A stretch of 64,000 nt of DNA from contig CALXZR010000008.1 in the NCBI GenBank assembly GCA_944393295.1, positions 1 through 64,000 of the forward strand. The letters run 5' to 3'. Each line of letters starts with the position of its first letter. Within the stretch, counting starts at the first letter, position 1. Under the pieces are notes generated by a model. That model made no database searches. It saw nothing but the letters and a program-made list of their open reading frames with translations, and was not told where the DNA came from. Below are positions 34,515 to 42,224 of the stretch, piece by piece. A program made the translations under genes and the position numbers. This DNA is from an uncultured Clostridia bacterium (GTDB lineage: Bacteria > Bacillota_A > Clostridia > TANB77 > CAG-508).

Positions 34515-35933
34515 TTAATTTTTACATATTTCTTTTAGATATTTCCATATTTTTTCTAAAGAAGAAATTTCTACTCTTTCTTTTGGACTATGTGCATCAT
34601 ATATATTAGGTCCAATTGCAACATATTCACAATTTTTAATTTTATCTGCAAAAAAACCTCCTTCTAAAACTCCTTGAGATATTACTTCTTCTAAATCTTC
34701 TTTATACATTTTCCTATAAAGATTTTTACATATATTTACTAATTCACTATTTTCCTTTCTATATATTCCTTTTAATTCTTGATACCATAGTATTTGCATA
34801 TTATTTTCTTTACTTTCTTTTTCAATTTTTTCTATATATGCCTCTTCTATTTTCTTCTCATTACTTCTTATAGAAAAATCAATTTCAATTTTATTTTCAT
34901 TTTTTTTAATTGCTCCTAAATTAGAAGATAATATAATATTACCAGAATTATCCTTTTTTAAAACACCATTTTGATATTCTAAAATCCAATTAATTATATT
35001 AGTTGATATTTTTTTAGAAAAAGCTTTTTTCTCATTTTCCTTTGTTTTAGTTAACTTTATTAAAACTTCTTCTCCATAAAATTCATTTTGTTTTTGGAGT
35101 TCTTTTTGTATATTTCCAATCATCTCTTGGTTTTCTAAAACAAATTTTATATACATATCTCGTGGAATAACATTAACTCTGCTACCACCTCTAATTTCAA
35201 TAATTTGTATTTTGCAATTTTTTAGAGCTTCCATTGCCAGTTTTATTGGATTTCCTCTTTTTTCATCACCTATATTTCCTCCAGAATGTCCTCCTTTAAA
35301 GTTTTGATAACTTAATTCATAAACTTCCATATTCTTATTTATTTCTTCATATTCTATATCTATTCCAATTTTCCATTCCTTACAATTTGCTGAACTAACT
35401 AAAAGCTTTCCTTCTTTTCCATTATCTAGGGAAATAATTTGATTGCTTTTTAAATTTGTTAGGTTTAAATTAATTGCTCCTAGCATAGTAGTTTCTTCTT
35501 GAGAAGTAAATATTGCTTCTATATTTTTATTTAACTTTTCTTTAGAATCTAATATTGCTAAAATATAAGCCATTCCAATTCCATTATCAGCTCCTAGAGT
35601 AGTTCCATTTGCTTTTATAAAATCTCCATCTTTATACAATTTTATAGGATCTTTATAGAAATTGTGCTTACAATTTTGCTCCTTTTCGCAAATCATATCT
35701 ATATGAGCTTGCAAAGCTATATATTTATCACTTTTATTATCTTTTTTTATTATTATATTGTAAAAATTATCTGTTTCATATTGTAAATTTCTATCTTTAG
35801 CAAATTGTTTTAAATAATTGAATATTTCTTTTTCATTTCCTGACTCTCGTGGAATACTACTGATTTCTATAAAAAATTCAATTACTTTTTCTATATCTAA
35901 ATTTTTATATTCTACAATATCTAGCTCTTGCAT
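34515..35933 (-). CDS. pepD: Aminoacyl-histidine (Xaa-His) dipeptidase, M20 family
   Basis: 472 residues, the length and motif order of PepD. Zinc ligands and catalytic residues: ALQAHIDMICEK (H-x-D), ANGTTLGADNGIGMAY (bridging Asp), FTSQEETTMLGAINL (Glu-Glu), and a C-terminal YDAHSPKERVEI (His). The lid domain holds YQNFKGGHSGGNIGDEKRGNP and IEIRGGSRVNVIPRDM. It splits dipeptides, classically with C-terminal histidine, in the cytoplasm. It is the last gene of the transporter operon (2 bases after the ATPase gene), which starts with a leader peptide containing His-His. This makes histidine scavenging from peptides a coherent hypothesis. Confidence 0.92.
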   Translation of the reverse strand: MQELDIVEYKNLDIEKVIEFFIEISSIPRESGNEKEIFNYLKQFAKDRNLQYETDNFYNIIIKKDNKSDKYIALQAHIDMICEKEQNCKHNFYKDPIKLYKDGDFIKANGTTLGADNGIGMAYILAILDSKEKLNKNIEAIFTSQEETTMLGAINLNLTNLKSNQIISLDNGKEGKLLVSSANCKEWKIGIDIEYEEINKNMEVYELSYQNFKGGHSGGNIGDEKRGNPIKLAMEALKNCKIQIIEIRGGSRVNVIPRDMYIKFVLENQEMIGNIQKELQKQNEFYGEEVLIKLTKTKENEKKAFSKKISTNIINWILEYQNGVLKKDNSGNIILSSNLGAIKKNENKIEIDFSIRSNEKKIEEAYIEKIEKESKENNMQILWYQELKGIYRKENSELVNICKNLYRKMYKEDLEEVISQGVLEGGFFADKIKNCEYVAIGPNIYDAHSPKERVEISSLEKIWKYLKEICKN

Positions 35934-35935
35934 AT

Positions 35936-36706
35936 TTATCCCCTTTCTAAATATCTTTTCAAAAACTTTTTTGTCCTTTCTTCTTTTGGATTTTCTATAA
36001 TTTGCTTAGTTTTCCCCATTTCAACTATATTTCCTTTATCCATAAATATAATTCTGTCTGCGACCTGACTTGCAAATTGAATTTCGTGCGTTACTATAAG
36101 CATAGTTTTGTTTTCTTTAGCTAATTTTTTTATTACATTTAAAACTTCACCTGTTAGCTCTGGATCTAATGCACTAGTAGGCTCATCCATAAATAAAATT
36201 TCTGGATTTATTGCTAAAGCTCTAGCAATAGATACTCTTTGTTCTTCACCTCCAGATAAATTACATGGATACATATCTTTTTTATTTTGTATTCCCATTT
36301 TTTCTAACAATTTTATTGCCTTTTCTTCAGCTTCAGCTTTTTCCATTTTTAGTACTACTATCATTGCTTCTGTAACATTTTGCAATATTGATTTATGTGG
36401 AAACAAATTAAAATTTTGAAACACCATTCCACATTTTAAATTCATCTTCTTTAAAACTTCTTTTGAATTATATATTGCTTTTTCTTTTCTATACTCTTTT
36501 ACCATTTTTTCATTATCTATTATTATATTTCCACTATCAAATTTTTCTAGCTGATTCATACACCTTAGTAATGTTGATTTTCCAGAACCAGATGAGCCTA
36601 TTATTGCTACTACTTCACCTTCATCTATGCTAAAAGAAATATTATTTATAGCATAATTATTTTTATATTTTTTTGTCAAATTCTCGACCTTTAAAATAGT
36701 TCTCAT
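35936..36706 (-). CDS. Polar amino acid ABC transporter ATPase
   Basis: 256 residues. Walker A IIGSSGSGKSTLLRC (about 33-47), Q-loop VFQNFNLFPH, signature LSGGEEQRVSIARAL, Walker B ILFMDEPTSALDPE, and the H-loop VTHEIQFA. This is the GlnQ/HisP type. It powers uptake with the permease encoded 14 bases upstream. LSGGEEQ instead of the usual LSGGQQQ is a mild variant. The operon order is binding protein, permease, ATPase, PepD. Confidence 0.93.
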   Translation of the reverse strand: MRTILKVENLTKKYKNNYAINNISFSIDEGEVVAIIGSSGSGKSTLLRCMNQLEKFDSGNIIIDNEKMVKEYRKEKAIYNSKEVLKKMNLKCGMVFQNFNLFPHKSILQNVTEAMIVVLKMEKAEAEEKAIKLLEKMGIQNKKDMYPCNLSGGEEQRVSIARALAINPEILFMDEPTSALDPELTGEVLNVIKKLAKENKTMLIVTHEIQFASQVADRIIFMDKGNIVEMGKTKQIIENPKEERTKKFLKRYLERG

Positions 36707-36720
36707 ATAGATCTCCTTTC

Positions 36721-37371
36721 TTAAGTAATATTGTAATAACTTAGCTTTTTCTCTGCTTTATTAAATACAAATGTAATTAAAATACATAAACACAGATACA
36801 TCATTCCTGCAACACATAGTGGTACTATTGAAAATTGAAAGCTAGATTGTTTTTGCGCTAATGCAAAGATTTCTGTTATACCTATTACTTGTGCTAACGA
36901 AGTGGTTTTAATTAAAGAAATCACCTCATTTGATAATGCAGGTAGAATTCTTTTTATAATTTGTGGTAATAGAATTCTAAAAAATGTTTGAATTTTATTC
37001 ATACCTAAAGTATAAGCTGCTTCTTTTTGCCCTATTGGTATACTTAAAATTCCACTTCTAAATATTTCTGCAAAATATGCTGCATAATTTATAACAAAAG
37101 CAATTATTATCGCAGTAAATCTATCATACGAAATATTAAATAAATAATAGGGTGCAAAATATACAAATATTATTTGTAACATCATTGGTGTACCTCTTAT
37201 TATTAAAATATAAATATTTGTTATAAAAGATATTATTTTATATTTTGAATTTTTAGCTATTGCAACTAAAATACCAATTGGTATACCTATAATTAGTGTT
37301 AATACAAAGATTAACAAAGTATTTCCTAATCCTGTAAATAATATTTTTGTTAAATTTATTAAATTAGACAT
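36721..37371 (-). CDS. Polar amino acid ABC transporter permease
   Basis: 216 residues from the ATG at 37371, which is 9 bases after GGAGAGG; the ATG at 37377 is too close to that SD. Five hydrophobic segments and the EAA-type loop (YFAEIFRSGILSIPIGQKEAAYTLGMNKIQTFFRILLPQ) mark the HisM/GlnP family. One permease gene is present, so it probably forms a homodimer. The start lies inside the end of the binding-protein gene (overlap of 8 bases), which suggests translational coupling. Confidence 0.92.
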   Translation of the reverse strand: MSNLINLTKILFTGLGNTLLIFVLTLIIGIPIGILVAIAKNSKYKIISFITNIYILIIRGTPMMLQIIFVYFAPYYLFNISYDRFTAIIIAFVINYAAYFAEIFRSGILSIPIGQKEAAYTLGMNKIQTFFRILLPQIIKRILPALSNEVISLIKTTSLAQVIGITEIFALAQKQSSFQFSIVPLCVAGMMYLCLCILITFVFNKAEKKLSYYNIT

Positions 37372-38182
37372 TTTCATCCTCTCCTAAATTAGTTGTTAAA
37401 TCTTCTCCAAACCATTTTTCAGAAATTTCCTTAAGTTTTCCCTCATCTTTTAATTCCTTTATAGCATTTTCTACTTTATCTTTTAGTTCTATATTTCCTT
37501 TTTTAAAAGCTACTACCATTCCTTTAGATTCTTCTCCTATTCCATCGGCTTCAAAAGTTTTAAAATTTTTATTTTGTGTTTTCATTATATAGCTTCCAGA
37601 AATTTTACTCATATATACTGCATCTATATTTCCTGTTTCTAAATCCATTAAAGCTGTTAAATAATCATTATATCCAATTATCTCTCCTAATTCGTCCCCA
37701 AATTCTGAAGATTCTAACCTTTTTTCCTGTACAGAACCTGTTTGCACACCTATCTTCTTTCCTTTTAATTCTTCCTTGTTATTAAAAGCTGAATCATTTT
37801 TTACAAAAAATATTGATTTATCTTTTATATATACATTACTTAATGTCATTGCTTCTGCTCTTTCATCTGTATATCCAAAAGCATTCCATATACAATCTAT
37901 ATTTCCAGAATCTAATTCTTGCTCTTTTGCTGCCCAAGATATAGCTTGCGTTTTTAATTCTAAACCTAATTTATTGCATACCTCTTTTGCTAAATCAATA
38001 TCAAAACCAACTAATTCATTGTTTTCATTTCTAAATCCCATAGGTGGAAAATTGTCATCTAATCCTAAAACTAATACATTTTCTTCTTTTTTACTTTGCA
38101 TACTAAATGCACTAACTGCAATTATAATAATTGCAATAATACTAAAACTAAAGCATAGAACTTTAATTACATTATTTTTCAT
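37364..38182 (-). CDS. Amino acid ABC transporter substrate-binding protein
   Basis: 272 residues of the family 3 solute-binding type: LVLGLDDNFPPMGFRNENNELVGFDIDLAKEVCNKLG, WNAFGYTDERAEAMTLSNVY, KGKKIGVQTGSVQE, and EISEKWFGED at the end. An N-terminal hydrophobic segment (about 8-27) has no lipobox cysteine after it (VSAFSMQSKK), so it appears to be anchored by an uncleaved helix or secreted rather than lipidated. AGGAGG is 6-7 bases upstream. The leader attenuator at 38247-38392 controls entry into this operon. The leader's His-His-Arg-Lys codons suggest histidine or another basic amino acid as substrate. Confidence 0.92.
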   Translation of the reverse strand: MKNNVIKVLCFSFSIIAIIIIAVSAFSMQSKKEENVLVLGLDDNFPPMGFRNENNELVGFDIDLAKEVCNKLGLELKTQAISWAAKEQELDSGNIDCIWNAFGYTDERAEAMTLSNVYIKDKSIFFVKNDSAFNNKEELKGKKIGVQTGSVQEKRLESSEFGDELGEIIGYNDYLTALMDLETGNIDAVYMSKISGSYIMKTQNKNFKTFEADGIGEESKGMVVAFKKGNIELKDKVENAIKELKDEGKLKEISEKWFGEDLTTNLGEDENV

Positions 38183-38246
38183 TTTTAATACCTCCTAAAA
38201 TTTTTATAGAAATAGCGTCGACTCTATTTTTATACTTAAATTCAAA

Positions 38247-38343
38247 AAAGCCTTAAAGATACAATAAGTACCTTTAAGGCTTTAAACAATAAAGGCACAA
38301 GCATCAAAAGCTTGTGCCTCTTATTTTTAAGTGACACAAGCTT
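38247..38343 (-). promoter_or_regulatory. His-type transcription attenuator
   Basis: Five segments (plus coordinates, read right to left): A 38333-38343, B 38308-38318, C 38290-38302, D 38268-38276, and terminator arms 38272-38283 and 38247-38258. A pairs with B (11 bp, one G-U). B pairs with C (10 bp, AGGCACAAGC with GCTTGTGCCT). C pairs with D (9 bp, one G-U). The terminator is AAAGCCTTAAAG with CTTTAAGGCTTT plus a T6 tract. A:B with C:D excludes B:C with the terminator. The leader stop codon overlaps the edge of A, so a ribosome at the stop would mask A and cause termination, while a ribosome held at the His codons would leave A free and allow read-through. Confidence 0.85.
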
Positions 38344-38392
38344 ATTTTCTATGATGATTGTTACCTTTATTTAATTTATTAAAGTTTATCAT
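38342..38392 (-). CDS. Attenuator leader peptide (16 residues, ends His-His-Arg-Lys)
   Basis: The ORF reads MINFNKLNKGNNHHRK. GGGAG lies 8 bases before its ATG, and a perfect consensus promoter ends 30 bases upstream. Adjacent His codons (38351-38356), then AGA and AAA, sit just before the stop, and the stop overlaps the first attenuator segment. This is the classic layout of his, trp and leu leader peptides. Too short for gene callers. Confidence 0.85.
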   Translation of the reverse strand: MINFNKLNKGNNHHRK

Positions 38393-38421
38393 AAAAAGCT
38401 CTCCCTTTTTGAATTTAATAT

Positions 38422-38450
38422 ATTATACTGTGCAATTTTAAATTTGTCAA
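38422..38450 (-). promoter_or_regulatory. Perfect consensus promoter of the leader-transporter operon
   Basis: On the minus strand TTGACA, 17 bases, TATAAT, all twelve positions matching the consensus. Such a strong promoter fits control by attenuation rather than by initiation. It overlaps no gene; the alarmone synthetase gene stops 8 bases upstream of it. Confidence 0.9.
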
Positions 38451-38457
38451 CTATTTT

Positions 38458-39021
38458 TTATTTATCTATTAAATCCAACATTTTTTCATCTAGTTTATTT
38501 ATTATTTTTGCATAAGCTACTAGTTTTCTTGAATTTCTTTTTGATATTTTATTTTTAGTTTTATATTTTGTATGATGTTCTATTGTAGCCCAAAAATCCA
38601 TTGCTAATGTCCTTATTTGAATTTCAACTTTTGCATAAACAGTAGTTCCTTCAAACTCTATTGGTACCTCTACAATCATATGATAACTAGTATAACCACT
38701 TTTTTTAGGATGCTTTATGTAGTCTTTTTCGTTAATAACTCTAATATCTGGTATTTGTTCTATTATGTTTCTTATATCGTATACATCTTTTCTAAGCTTA
38801 CAAATAACTCTAATTCCTGCAATATCATTAATATTTTCAATTAATTCTTTATAGTTAAGTTCATAATTTTTCTTTTTCATTTTATCAATAATACTTTGTG
38901 GGCTTTTTATTCTTTTCATTATATGGTCAACCACTTCATATTGATAAATTTTTTTAAAATCTTCATTAATAGAAATTATTTCTTCCTCCACTTTTTTCAT
39001 TGCAGCCTCATATATTGACAT
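38458..39021 (-). CDS. Small alarmone synthetase (RelQ/YjbM-type)
   Basis: 187 residues from the first ATG. It makes (p)ppGpp from GTP/GDP and ATP. Motifs: RIKSPQSIIDKM, NDIAGIRVICKL, DYIKHPKKSGYTSYHMIVEVP (G-Y-x-S-x-H), and AKVEIQIRTLAMDFWATIEHHTKYK. No HD hydrolase, TGS or ACT domains, so it is the single-domain type. The ATG at 39021 has only AAGG two bases away. The frame stays open 29 codons upstream to an ATA at 39108 preceded by AAAGGAGG, so the true start may lie there. Confidence 0.9.
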   Translation of the reverse strand: MSIYEAAMKKVEEEIISINEDFKKIYQYEVVDHIMKRIKSPQSIIDKMKKKNYELNYKELIENINDIAGIRVICKLRKDVYDIRNIIEQIPDIRVINEKDYIKHPKKSGYTSYHMIVEVPIEFEGTTVYAKVEIQIRTLAMDFWATIEHHTKYKTKNKISKRNSRKLVAYAKIINKLDEKMLDLIDK

Positions 39022-39207
39022 TACCTTAGAAAAAAGATTATCTTTTACATTTATATTTCCATTAAACCTTATTAGCTGGTTTGTTTCTCTTAAATCTATC
39101 TTACTTATTTTACTTCCTCCTTTACTATTTATTTCAAATTCATTTTATTTATATTTCATTAAAACTTTATTAAAAGTTTATGAATTCTATGTGAATTATA
39201 TAATTTT

Positions 39208-39834
39208 TTAACAATTAACTACAAAGCTTAAAATACCAGAAGAATACGGTGCTATCTCATATTGCTGAAAATAAATTACTATTTTTTGGTCTAATAAATA
39301 GTAATTATTTTCATTAAAATTTTCTAAAGCTAATTTGCAGGCATCTTCAAAATAAATATCTGGATTCTCAGAAATTTGCATACAAATAGATTTTATTATA
39401 TTAAACTTATAATTTATATTGCATTTACATATTTCTTTTAAAGCTATTTTACATCCTTCATTCATGTTCCAATTTTGAGAAGTTCTCGTAGTATTTCCAT
39501 GAGCTCCACCAGTAAATATATATTCATCAGTATATAAACTTATTAAATTATTTTGATTTGTTGTAATTTCAAACTTTTGAACAATATCATACTGCATCAA
39601 TGGATATCCATTTTCCTTATTATATAAGTATAAGTTTATTGCATCTTGATATAATTCATTTTCTGCCTTTTTCTGTAAGCTTAAAGATATTACCTCATTA
39701 TATTTATTAAATCTTTGGATACAACAATTGTTGAAAGTACAAATAATTTTTGGATAATGAATTTCATATATCAATATTACATCCTCATTATACTTTAATT
39801 CTTTTTGTAAAATACAATCCTTAATTTCAAACAT
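39208..39834 (-). CDS. DUF3298/DUF4163-domain protein (RsiV/PdaC-like), cytoplasmic form
   Basis: 208 residues. YIFTGGAHGNTTRTSQNWN and the C-terminal IVIYFQQYEIAPYSSGILSFVV are the typical DUF3298 motifs; the N-terminal half fits DUF4163. In RsiV these domains bind lysozyme outside the cell, and in PdaC they accompany a deacetylase. Here no signal peptide, membrane segment or enzyme domain is present, so export is not evident. Four Cys residues in the first 130 residues are unusual. The ATG follows AGGAGG and seven T; that SD is part of a terminator-like hairpin. Confidence 0.8.
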   Translation of the reverse strand: MFEIKDCILQKELKYNEDVILIYEIHYPKIICTFNNCCIQRFNKYNEVISLSLQKKAENELYQDAINLYLYNKENGYPLMQYDIVQKFEITTNQNNLISLYTDEYIFTGGAHGNTTRTSQNWNMNEGCKIALKEICKCNINYKFNIIKSICMQISENPDIYFEDACKLALENFNENNYYLLDQKIVIYFQQYEIAPYSSGILSFVVNC

Positions 39835-39836
39835 AA

Positions 39837-39876
39837 AAAAACCTCCTGAAGTATTTTATTCTTCAAAAGGTTTTTT
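39837..39876 (-). terminator. Terminator-like hairpin containing the SD of the DUF3298 gene
   Basis: On the minus strand AAAACCTTTTGAAG and CTTCAGGAGGTTTT form an imperfect stem around a short AT loop. The 3' arm holds the SD AGGAGG and its T7 tract is the spacer to the ATG at 39834. It lies just after the amylase stop codon (39883). Confidence 0.65.
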
Positions 39877-39882
39877 AGTTAT

Positions 39883-41352
39883 TCAATTTAAAATTTCTCC
39901 TTGTTTAATCCATATAGATACACTTCCATCTCTACAATGAAATACTCCATTACCTTCGCTATCTACAGTAACTGTAGTATCTACATTTTTAGTACAATCA
40001 TAAAAAGTACATCCTGCTAATTTTTTTCCTATGTTCATTGTAATTGAGCCTCCCAAGCCATTGGTCATTACAACAGCAACACCTGAGTTTGTATGTTCTA
40101 CATCTCCTAATCTTGTAAATCCTATAATATTCTTATCGTTAAAATAATCGTATTGTTCTCCATAGGCATAATCTTTTCTAACTTTCAAAATTAAATCTAA
40201 TATATCTTTTTTGCTAGTTACTTCTTTTTCTGGAATTCCATAATAATCACCATAAAAAACTGTAGGTAAACCATCTTTTCTAAGTAAAATTAAGCTATAT
40301 GCCAATGGCTTAAACCAGTCTAGAATAAAGGATTCTAAAGCTTGTCCAGGTTCTGTATCGTGGTTGTCTACAAAAGTTACAGCTTTTTCTGGCATTGCTT
40401 CTACTAGTGTTCCTTCAAATATTTCACTCATATTGAATTCTCCATTACTAATTGAAGCTCTATAAAAATTATAATGAAGAGGTACATCAAATAAAGACAT
40501 ACAATTATTAGTTTTATTTAAATAATCTAATATAGTACTTATATTTGTACTCCAATATTCTCCAACTGAAAATAAATCTTTTCCAGTTTCTTGTCTTAAA
40601 AAATTTAGCCATTCTGGGAAGAACTCCGACCTAATATGTTTTACTGCATCTAATCTAAAGCCATCAATATTTGTAAAATTTATATACCATCTGCCCCATT
40701 TTTTTAGTTCTGTTATAACATCAAAATTATTTAAATCTATATCAGCTCCCATTAAATAATCAAAATTGCCTTTTTCTTTGTCTACATTATTGTCCCAATG
40801 TTTTCCATAAAATTTATATATTGAAGTTGTTGAAGTAGCATCATCCCAATCTACTCCATGAAAATGTGTCCAGTTCCATTTGAAATCAGAATACATATTG
40901 TTCCTACCTGGAAAAATATATTTTGTCCAAGCTTTTATTGGTTTTGCTTCGCTTAAACTCACATTTCTATTACTTGCATCATCTTGAACAGCTAATACTT
41001 CTTCTGTTTCATCAGCTCCTAATTTATGGTTTAAAACTATATCAGCTAATACTTTTATATTATTTTCTTTTAAAACTTTTATTGCATTTAAGTATTCATC
41101 TTTTGTTCCATACTTTGTGGGAATAGAGCCTTTTTGATCAAATTCTCCTAAATCGTATAAATCATAAACTCCATAGCCTACATCATTTTTACCACTAGCA
41201 CCTTTATATGCTGGTGGCAACCAAACACTTGTAATTCCTATACTATTCAAGTGTTTTGCATCTTTTGTAACCTTATCCCAAAGTGTAGAATCACTAGGTA
41301 AATACCATTCAAAATACTGCATTAATGTATTATTGCTAGCCAAATCTATCAC
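39883..41352 (-). CDS. Cytoplasmic alpha-amylase (GH13_5)
   Basis: 489 residues without signal peptide, the length of the intracellular amylase (AmyA-type) group. Order of GH13 regions: DIVLNHKLG (I), DGFRLDAVKH (II, nucleophile Asp), FSVGEYW (III, acid/base Glu), and FVDNHDTEPG (IV, transition-state Asp). It opens with LMQYFEWYLPSDSTLWDKV, typical of GH13_5. It hydrolyses internal alpha-1,4 bonds of glycogen or maltodextrins taken up. It stands alone and its 3' end overlaps the SD hairpin of the following gene. Confidence 0.95.
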   Translation of the reverse strand: MIDLASNNTLMQYFEWYLPSDSTLWDKVTKDAKHLNSIGITSVWLPPAYKGASGKNDVGYGVYDLYDLGEFDQKGSIPTKYGTKDEYLNAIKVLKENNIKVLADIVLNHKLGADETEEVLAVQDDASNRNVSLSEAKPIKAWTKYIFPGRNNMYSDFKWNWTHFHGVDWDDATSTTSIYKFYGKHWDNNVDKEKGNFDYLMGADIDLNNFDVITELKKWGRWYINFTNIDGFRLDAVKHIRSEFFPEWLNFLRQETGKDLFSVGEYWSTNISTILDYLNKTNNCMSLFDVPLHYNFYRASISNGEFNMSEIFEGTLVEAMPEKAVTFVDNHDTEPGQALESFILDWFKPLAYSLILLRKDGLPTVFYGDYYGIPEKEVTSKKDILDLILKVRKDYAYGEQYDYFNDKNIIGFTRLGDVEHTNSGVAVVMTNGLGGSITMNIGKKLAGCTFYDCTKNVDTTVTVDSEGNGVFHCRDGSVSIWIKQGEILN

Positions 41353-41421
41353 TCCTATTTTTTTCTATTATAATTATCTCACTAACTAAAAAAAATAGCA
41401 AGTTATTATTGGCAAAAGAAA

Positions 41422-41446
41422 AAACTATAATTAGAAATTATAGTTT
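41422..41446 (-). terminator. Terminator of the Nudix-MscS-patatin-SDR operon
   Basis: AAACTATAATT and AATTATAGTTT form an 11-bp stem with a 3-base loop that overlaps the SDR stop codon; a T run follows on the minus strand. Confidence 0.8.
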
Positions 41447-42191
41447 ATCTATTTTTTGATTTTTGTGCATGATAAGAAACTTCTGTAACTAAGCTATCTG
41501 GTACAATTTTAACTAAAATTTTAACACATTTAATTAGAATGCTTGGCAAAATTAATCCTTTTCCCTTTAACATTTGATTAATTGCATATTTAGCAACATA
41601 CTCGCTACTAACTCCTCTAATGCAAAATTTAACACCTGCAACCTCATTAAATTCTGTTTTTACTGGTCCAGGACAAACCACAGATATTTTTACATTAGAT
41701 TTCTCTTTTTTTAATTCTTTTTGAATAGCTCTCGTAAGAGCTACCACATAATTTTTTGTAGCATAATAAGTTGCCATTAATGGTCCTGGCATAAATCCTG
41801 CAATTGAAGCCATATTTAATATATATCCATTATTTTTTCTTTTCATTTCTTGCAAATATAATTTTGTAAGTATATGAACTGCTACTATATTAGTATCTAT
41901 CATATTTAGTTCTTTATCTAGTTCTGTAGTATCAAAATGTCCAAACAAACCAAATCCTGCGTTATTTACTAATATATCAATATCTTTATATTCTTCAAAT
42001 ATTTTATAACAGTTTTCTTCTTTACTTACATCTAAGCAAACAATTTCTACATTTGTTTTTAATTCTTCTTTTAACTCCTCTAATTTTTCTCTTCTTCTAG
42101 CAACTATTATTAAATCATATCCAAGTTCAGATAAATATCTTGCAATATCTCTACCAATTCCAGAAGAAGCTCCTGTAATTAAAGCCTTCAT
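41445..42191 (-). CDS. Short-chain dehydrogenase/reductase
   Basis: 248 residues. Rossmann motif TGASSGIGRDIARYL (NAD(P) binding, GxxxGxG type), NNAGFG, catalytic Ser in NMASIAGFM, and YxxxK in YYATKNYVVAL. ARRR after the second strand suggests NADP preference. The C-terminal 50 residues are hydrophobic and basic (LPSILIKCVKILVKIVPDSLV), as in the DltE/YqjQ-type SDRs of Firmicutes. Substrate unknown. It is the last gene of the Nudix-MscS-patatin-SDR group. Confidence 0.9.
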   Translation of the reverse strand: MKALITGASSGIGRDIARYLSELGYDLIIVARRREKLEELKEELKTNVEIVCLDVSKEENCYKIFEEYKDIDILVNNAGFGLFGHFDTTELDKELNMIDTNIVAVHILTKLYLQEMKRKNNGYILNMASIAGFMPGPLMATYYATKNYVVALTRAIQKELKKEKSNVKISVVCPGPVKTEFNEVAGVKFCIRGVSSEYVAKYAINQMLKGKGLILPSILIKCVKILVKIVPDSLVTEVSYHAQKSKNR

Positions 42192-42224
42192 ATAAAAAAT
42201 TAATTCCTCTCTAAAATAAACTCA

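Noticed and set aside
38247..38343. Lysine or other riboswitch before the ABC transporter
   Set aside because: No known aptamer pattern, and the leader ORF with exclusive pairings explains the region better.
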